Below are positions 5,653 to 8,534 of a stretch of DNA of 8,534 nucleotides, piece by piece. Both the position numbers and the translations under genes were made by a program. The notes below the pieces were generated by a model. It saw nothing but the letters and a program-made list of their open reading frames with translations. It did not search any database and was not told the origin of the DNA. Source of the stretch: JAUVXJ01 sp034430275 (GTDB lineage Bacteria > Chloroflexota > Anaerolineae > UBA7937 > B3-Chlor); contig DAOUEW010000001.1 of assembly GCA_034430275.1 (NCBI GenBank), positions 1-8,534 of the forward strand. The letters are read 5' to 3'. Position 1 is the first letter of the stretch. Each line of letters starts with the position of its first letter.

Positions 5653-7092
5653 CTAGAACGGGTAGGGTCTTTTCTCCTTCTGGATGGTGACCCACTTCAT
5701 CTCGGTCAGCGCATCGAGCGAGTAGCGGCCGCCCTCGCGACCCTGGCCGCTCCACTTGGAGCCCCCAAAGGGTACACTGGCCTCGGCGTCAATGGAGGCA
5801 TCATTCACGTGGACCATGCCGGCTTCCAGACCTTCGGCCAGGTAGATGGCCTTCTCCAGGTCTGGGGTGATCAGCCCCGCAGAGAGGCCGTACGTCGTAT
5901 CGTTAGCGACCTCCAGTGCCTCTTTCTCGTCCCCGACGGCGAGAACAGGGGCGACGGGCCCAAAGATCTCTTCCCGCCAGGCCCTCATGTCACGGGCCAC
6001 GTCCCCGAGAACCGTGGCTGCATAGACCCGTCCCTCGTACGTACCTCCCGCCAGGAGCTTGGCCCCAGCGTTCACGGCGTCTTTGACGTAGGCGTCCACC
6101 TTGTGCAGTTGATCTTCATTGATGAGCGGGCCGATCACCGTCTCAGGAACGCTGGGGTCGCCGGCGGGCAGTGACGCAGCCTTCTTTGCGAGTTTGCCGG
6201 CAAACTCCTCCACGATCGGCTTCTCCACAATGATACGACCAACGGACATGCAGATCTGCCCCTGATGCATGAAGCACCCAAAGGAGGCCGCATTGACCGC
6301 ATAGTCCACGTCTGCGTCCGCCAGGATGATGAGCGGGTTCTTGCCGCCCAACTCAAGGGTATACTCCTTCAACCCCGCAGCAGCCCTCTGAGCGACGTGA
6401 CGGCCAGTAGTGGTCTCACCGGTGATGGTCACGTAGGAACAACGGTCGTCACCGATCAGCGCATCCCCGAGCACGCTACCAGGGCCAGTGACTACGTTGA
6501 GTGCCCCCGGAAGAAGGCCAGCCCGCTCGAAGAGCTCCCCGATCTTGAGGCCGATCACCGGCGTCTCGCTCGACGGCTTGAAGACCACCGTGTTACCGGT
6601 CGCCAAGCCATAGGCCACCTTGTACATGGACAGTATGAGCGGGAAATTCCAGGGTGAAATGGCTACCACGGTGCCCTTCGGCCTCCTAAGGGTCATAGAG
6701 AGCTTCGTGGGGTCGGTATGGAAAGTCTCGCCCAGAATACGTTTGGCGTCTGCGCCGGCAGTCAGCAGCAGGTCCACGGTTTGCGAGATCTCGAACATGC
6801 ACTTGCCGAAAGTACTACCTCCCTCGCCAGTCAGCACTTCGGCAAATTCCATCCGACTTTCTTCCAGGACTTGGGCAGCCTTCGAGATGATCAGTGAACG
6901 GTCAAATGAGGACATAGAAGACCATGGTTTCCGGGCCGCATAGGCGGCTGCCATGGCGCGGTCTGCATCCTTCTCGTCACCCTTCTGCACGCGGGCATAC
7001 ACGTCCCCCGTGTACGGATTGAGATCATCGAAGGTCGCCCCCGATGCAGCATCTACCCACTCGCCCCCAATGAACATCTGATACGTTTTCAT
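5653..7092 (-). CDS. NAD(P)-dependent aldehyde dehydrogenase, benzaldehyde/vanillin dehydrogenase-like
   Basis: This enzyme oxidises an aldehyde to the carboxylic acid with NAD or NADP. At 479 residues it is a full-length member of the ALDH superfamily. The signatures are in order: PWNFPL with Asn149, FKPSSETP with Lys172 for cofactor binding, a glycine-rich turn around 203-209, LELGGK with the general base Glu247, GQICMS with the catalytic Cys281, EEIFGP with Glu375 and Phe377, and PFGGSKWSGQGREGG near the end. Together with an upstream aryl-alcohol dehydrogenase, this suggests aromatic aldehydes (benzaldehyde, hydroxybenzaldehyde or vanillin type), though substrate range in this family is broad. 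ATG at 7092-7090 is preceded by AAGGAG at a five-base spacing. Its start is 33 bases after the stop of the alcohol dehydrogenase, so the two are probably co-transcribed. Arginine codons are mostly CGN (15 of 20 by hand count), unlike the genes further downstream. It is expected to be cytosolic; no signal peptide is seen. Confidence 0.93.
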   Translation of the reverse strand: MKTYQMFIGGEWVDAASGATFDDLNPYTGDVYARVQKGDEKDADRAMAAAYAARKPWSSMSSFDRSLIISKAAQVLEESRMEFAEVLTGEGGSTFGKCMFEISQTVDLLLTAGADAKRILGETFHTDPTKLSMTLRRPKGTVVAISPWNFPLILSMYKVAYGLATGNTVVFKPSSETPVIGLKIGELFERAGLLPGALNVVTGPGSVLGDALIGDDRCSYVTITGETTTGRHVAQRAAAGLKEYTLELGGKNPLIILADADVDYAVNAASFGCFMHQGQICMSVGRIIVEKPIVEEFAGKLAKKAASLPAGDPSVPETVIGPLINEDQLHKVDAYVKDAVNAGAKLLAGGTYEGRVYAATVLGDVARDMRAWREEIFGPVAPVLAVGDEKEALEVANDTTYGLSAGLITPDLEKAIYLAEGLEAGMVHVNDASIDAEASVPFGGSKWSGQGREGGRYSLDALTEMKWVTIQKEKRPYPF

Positions 7093-7125
7093 GACATCTC
7101 CTTTCAGTAGTGGATCTGTCCGGCA

Positions 7126-8223
7126 CTACGGTCGCAGAACCGGTTTGATCACGCGCCCCTCTGCCATGTCCTTCACCGCTTGGTTGATGTCATCGAATGG
7201 ATAGTAAGTGATCATCCGGTCAAATGGGAACCGCCCCTGCTTGTACAACTCAACAAGCTTGGGGATGAACAGGTCCGCAATAGCATCTCCTCCGAGGATT
7301 CCCTTGACCGTTCGGCCATTCATGATCAGGTCCATATTCAGGCTGACTTCTGTGCCCGGTGGCACGACCCCCAGGAGTCCGCAAACGCCCAAACGGGGCA
7401 GGACGTCTACTGCCTGCCGGAGTACCTTGGGATTCCCCACGCACTCCAGGGTGAATTCCGCACCTCCGCCCGTGATGTCGGGTATGACCTCGACCGGGTC
7501 CACCTCACCGGCATTGACGGTATGGGTGGCGCCCAATTCCTTGGCCATCTTCAGGCGGTCCGGATTGACGTCCACCGCGATGATGGTAGTGCAGCCAACC
7601 ACCACTGCAGCCATCACCGCGCTCAACCCCACGGTCCCTGTCCCGAAGACGGCGATGGAGGAGCCCGGCCTGGGACGAAGCGCGTTCATCACCGCACCAG
7701 CACCGGTCATGATACCGCATCCCATGGGCGCGACTACCTCGAGGGCAACGTCATCCGGCACCTTGACCACGTTTCTTTCGTTGGCTAGGGCGAAATCGGC
7801 GAAAGACGACTGGCAGAAGAAGCAGCCGTGGATGATCTCTTCGCCCTTCCGCAAGGTCGCGCTACCATCCGGACGCGCTCCGTGGAAATTGTGCAGGAAG
7901 AAGTTCAGGCAGTAGAGTTCCGCGCCCAACTTGCAGGCAGTGCATGCCCCGCAGTAGTCCCAGGCCAATACGACGTGATCGCCTGGCTTCACCTTGGTCA
8001 CCCGCGCCCCCACCTTCTCGACGATTCCGGCCCCTTCGTGTCCGAAGACGCTGGGTGGCGCGGGAATAGGCAGGTGCCCGTGCACGGCACCCAGGTCGGT
8101 ACCGCAGATGCCAACGCCGACTATCCGCACCACCACCTCATCGTCCCGGGGATCGCTGAGTTCCAGTTGTTCAAGACTGAATGCTCCCCCAGTTTCGTAG
8201 ATAACCGCTGCTTTGATTTCCAT
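7126..8223 (-). CDS. Zinc-dependent alcohol dehydrogenase, aryl-/benzyl-alcohol dehydrogenase type
   Basis: A cytosolic medium-chain alcohol dehydrogenase of 365 residues that oxidises an alcohol to its aldehyde with NAD. Catalytic zinc ligands are Cys40 (GICGTD), His62-Glu63 (FGHEGAG) and Cys169 (APMGCG). The structural zinc has the C-x2-C-x2-C-x7-C set at 91, 94, 97 and 105. The Rossmann loop GTGTVG is at 194-199, and Asp218 at the end of the next strand (IIAVDVN) favours NAD over NADP. The segment FFCQSSFADFALANERNVVK at 135-154 is typical of benzyl-alcohol dehydrogenases (FFxQSSFA...ERNVVKV), with Cys137 where glycine is common. This points to aromatic alcohols such as benzyl or hydroxybenzyl alcohol, though that is by family resemblance. 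ATG at 8223-8221 is preceded by GGAGGGGAGG; the outer GGAGG (8235-8231) has the proper seven-base spacing. The aldehyde dehydrogenase gene follows after 33 bases, an obvious functional partner. A broken relative lies at 5451-5255. Arginine codons are nearly all CGN (14 of 16). Confidence 0.94.
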   Translation of the reverse strand: MEIKAAVIYETGGAFSLEQLELSDPRDDEVVVRIVGVGICGTDLGAVHGHLPIPAPPSVFGHEGAGIVEKVGARVTKVKPGDHVVLAWDYCGACTACKLGAELYCLNFFLHNFHGARPDGSATLRKGEEIIHGCFFCQSSFADFALANERNVVKVPDDVALEVVAPMGCGIMTGAGAVMNALRPRPGSSIAVFGTGTVGLSAVMAAVVVGCTTIIAVDVNPDRLKMAKELGATHTVNAGEVDPVEVIPDITGGGAEFTLECVGNPKVLRQAVDVLPRLGVCGLLGVVPPGTEVSLNMDLIMNGRTVKGILGGDAIADLFIPKLVELYKQGRFPFDRMITYYPFDDINQAVKDMAEGRVIKPVLRP

Positions 8224-8479
8224 ATCCTCCCCTCCTGGCCCTGGTGTGCTTGCAGACTAGTCGTCGCGAATGGGGCCATACGTCGCTCGTTCCAAAGGAA
8301 CGCGCCATCCACAGTAGGCCCGCACGGCGATCCACGTCTAGGAACGCGCTAGGGGGTGCTGGCCAATACTCGGTGTCGGAATGTGATCAGCAGGCCAGTC
8401 CCATCCCTAGTCAGCCCACTGGGCCGCCTCCAGAGAGCGTAGGTCCCTGGGCTCTGAGCTCGGTGTCTCACGCTAGTGG
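8224..8479. other. Upstream region of the alcohol dehydrogenase operon
   Basis: No supported gene. The promoter of the alcohol/aldehyde dehydrogenase pair should be here on the minus strand, but I found no good -35/-10 pair. The nonamer GGAACGCGC occurs at 8297-8305 and again at 8341-8349, and a perfect short dyad lies at 8288-8302. Confidence 0.5.
8288..8302. repeat. Perfect dyad upstream of the alcohol dehydrogenase gene
   Basis: CGTTCC-AAA-GGAACG is an exact 6+6 inverted repeat 65-79 bases upstream of the ATG at 8223. Its right half, GGAACG, starts a nonamer repeated at 8341-8349. It could be a regulator site; it is short enough to arise by chance. Confidence 0.35.
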
Positions 8480-8534
8480 CTAACCATGAATCGAGGCAAT
8501 GGGAATGGCGTCGATGCTGGCGACCATCGAGAGA
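8480..8534 (-). CDS. Possible C-terminal end of an upstream gene, cut by window edge
   Basis: From the right edge a minus-strand frame reads LSMVASIDAIPIASIHG and stops at 8482-8480 (TAG). Third codon positions are mostly G or C (12 of 17), as in the neighbouring genes, and the peptide looks protein-like. Seventeen codons are too few to identify a family, and an open frame this short is expected by chance. If real, it is the last gene before the alcohol dehydrogenase in the same direction. Confidence 0.22.
   Translation of the reverse strand, partial: LSMVASIDAIPIASIHG

Noticed and set aside
7180..7915. Long plus-strand frames opposite the alcohol dehydrogenase gene
   Set aside because: Shadows of a high-GC gene with full active-site motifs on the other strand.
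8486..8534. Plus-strand ATG frame open to the right edge, a possible divergent gene
   Set aside because: No ribosome site, only 16 codons visible, Gly/Asn-rich start without a recognisable family; the minus-strand frame here has a better composition.
1..8534. CRISPR array, tRNA, rRNA, insertion sequence or phage attachment site
   Set aside because: No regularly spaced repeats, cloverleaf-like or rRNA-like sequence, transposase motif or long terminal inverted repeat was seen on either strand.

Overview
The window looks like part of an accessory catabolic region of a bacterium with moderately high GC. All clear genes lie on the minus strand, so the biological order runs from high to low coordinates. 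The content is redox enzymes for alcohols, aldehydes and probably aromatic or phenolic side chains. The Fe-S/flavin chemistry, with no oxygenase or cytochrome in view, suits an anaerobe or a versatile heterotroph such as Chloroflexota/Dehalococcoidia or a deltaproteobacterial lineage. No phylogenetic marker is present, so this placement is a guess.

Region by region, in transcription order. (1) 8534-8224 is a gap. It may hold the last codons of an upstream gene at the window edge, and it carries a short perfect dyad upstream of the first gene. (2) 8223-7126 is a zinc alcohol dehydrogenase of the aryl/benzyl-alcohol type. It is followed after 33 bases by an NAD(P) aldehyde dehydrogenase at 7092-5653; the two form an alcohol-to-acid module. 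(3) 5652-5095 is a gap with a possible terminator hairpin and a decayed 5' fragment of a second alcohol dehydrogenase (start lost, frameshift, two catalytic zinc ligands replaced). Abutting that fragment is the best promoter in the window, TTGCCA-N17-TATTAT, overlapped by a perfect dyad that looks like an operator. (4) 5094-705 is a tightly packed three-gene operon: a flavoprotein oxidoreductase of the vanillyl-alcohol oxidase/p-cresol methylhydroxylase-like superfamily, a 4Fe-4S plus CCG-domain electron-transfer protein, and a second, diverged flavoprotein paralogue. (5) 704-393 is a non-coding gap. (6) 392 to the left edge is the first 130 codons of the FAD subunit of a molybdenum hydroxylase (CO dehydrogenase/xanthine dehydrogenase medium-subunit family).

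A working model, which is inference: the flavin/Fe-S operon encodes a heteromeric dehydrogenase laid out like glycolate oxidase GlcDEF (two flavoproteins and one CCG Fe-S protein), but with flavoproteins of the phenol-oxidising type. It could oxidise an alkylphenol or hydroxy-acid substrate and pass electrons through the Fe-S protein to a carrier outside the window. The aryl-alcohol and aldehyde dehydrogenases would take the product to a carboxylate, and the molybdenum hydroxylase would act on a further intermediate. The most unusual points are the two-flavoprotein/one-CCG arrangement, the variant Fe-S protein, the alcohol dehydrogenase fossil, and the promoter/operator next to it.
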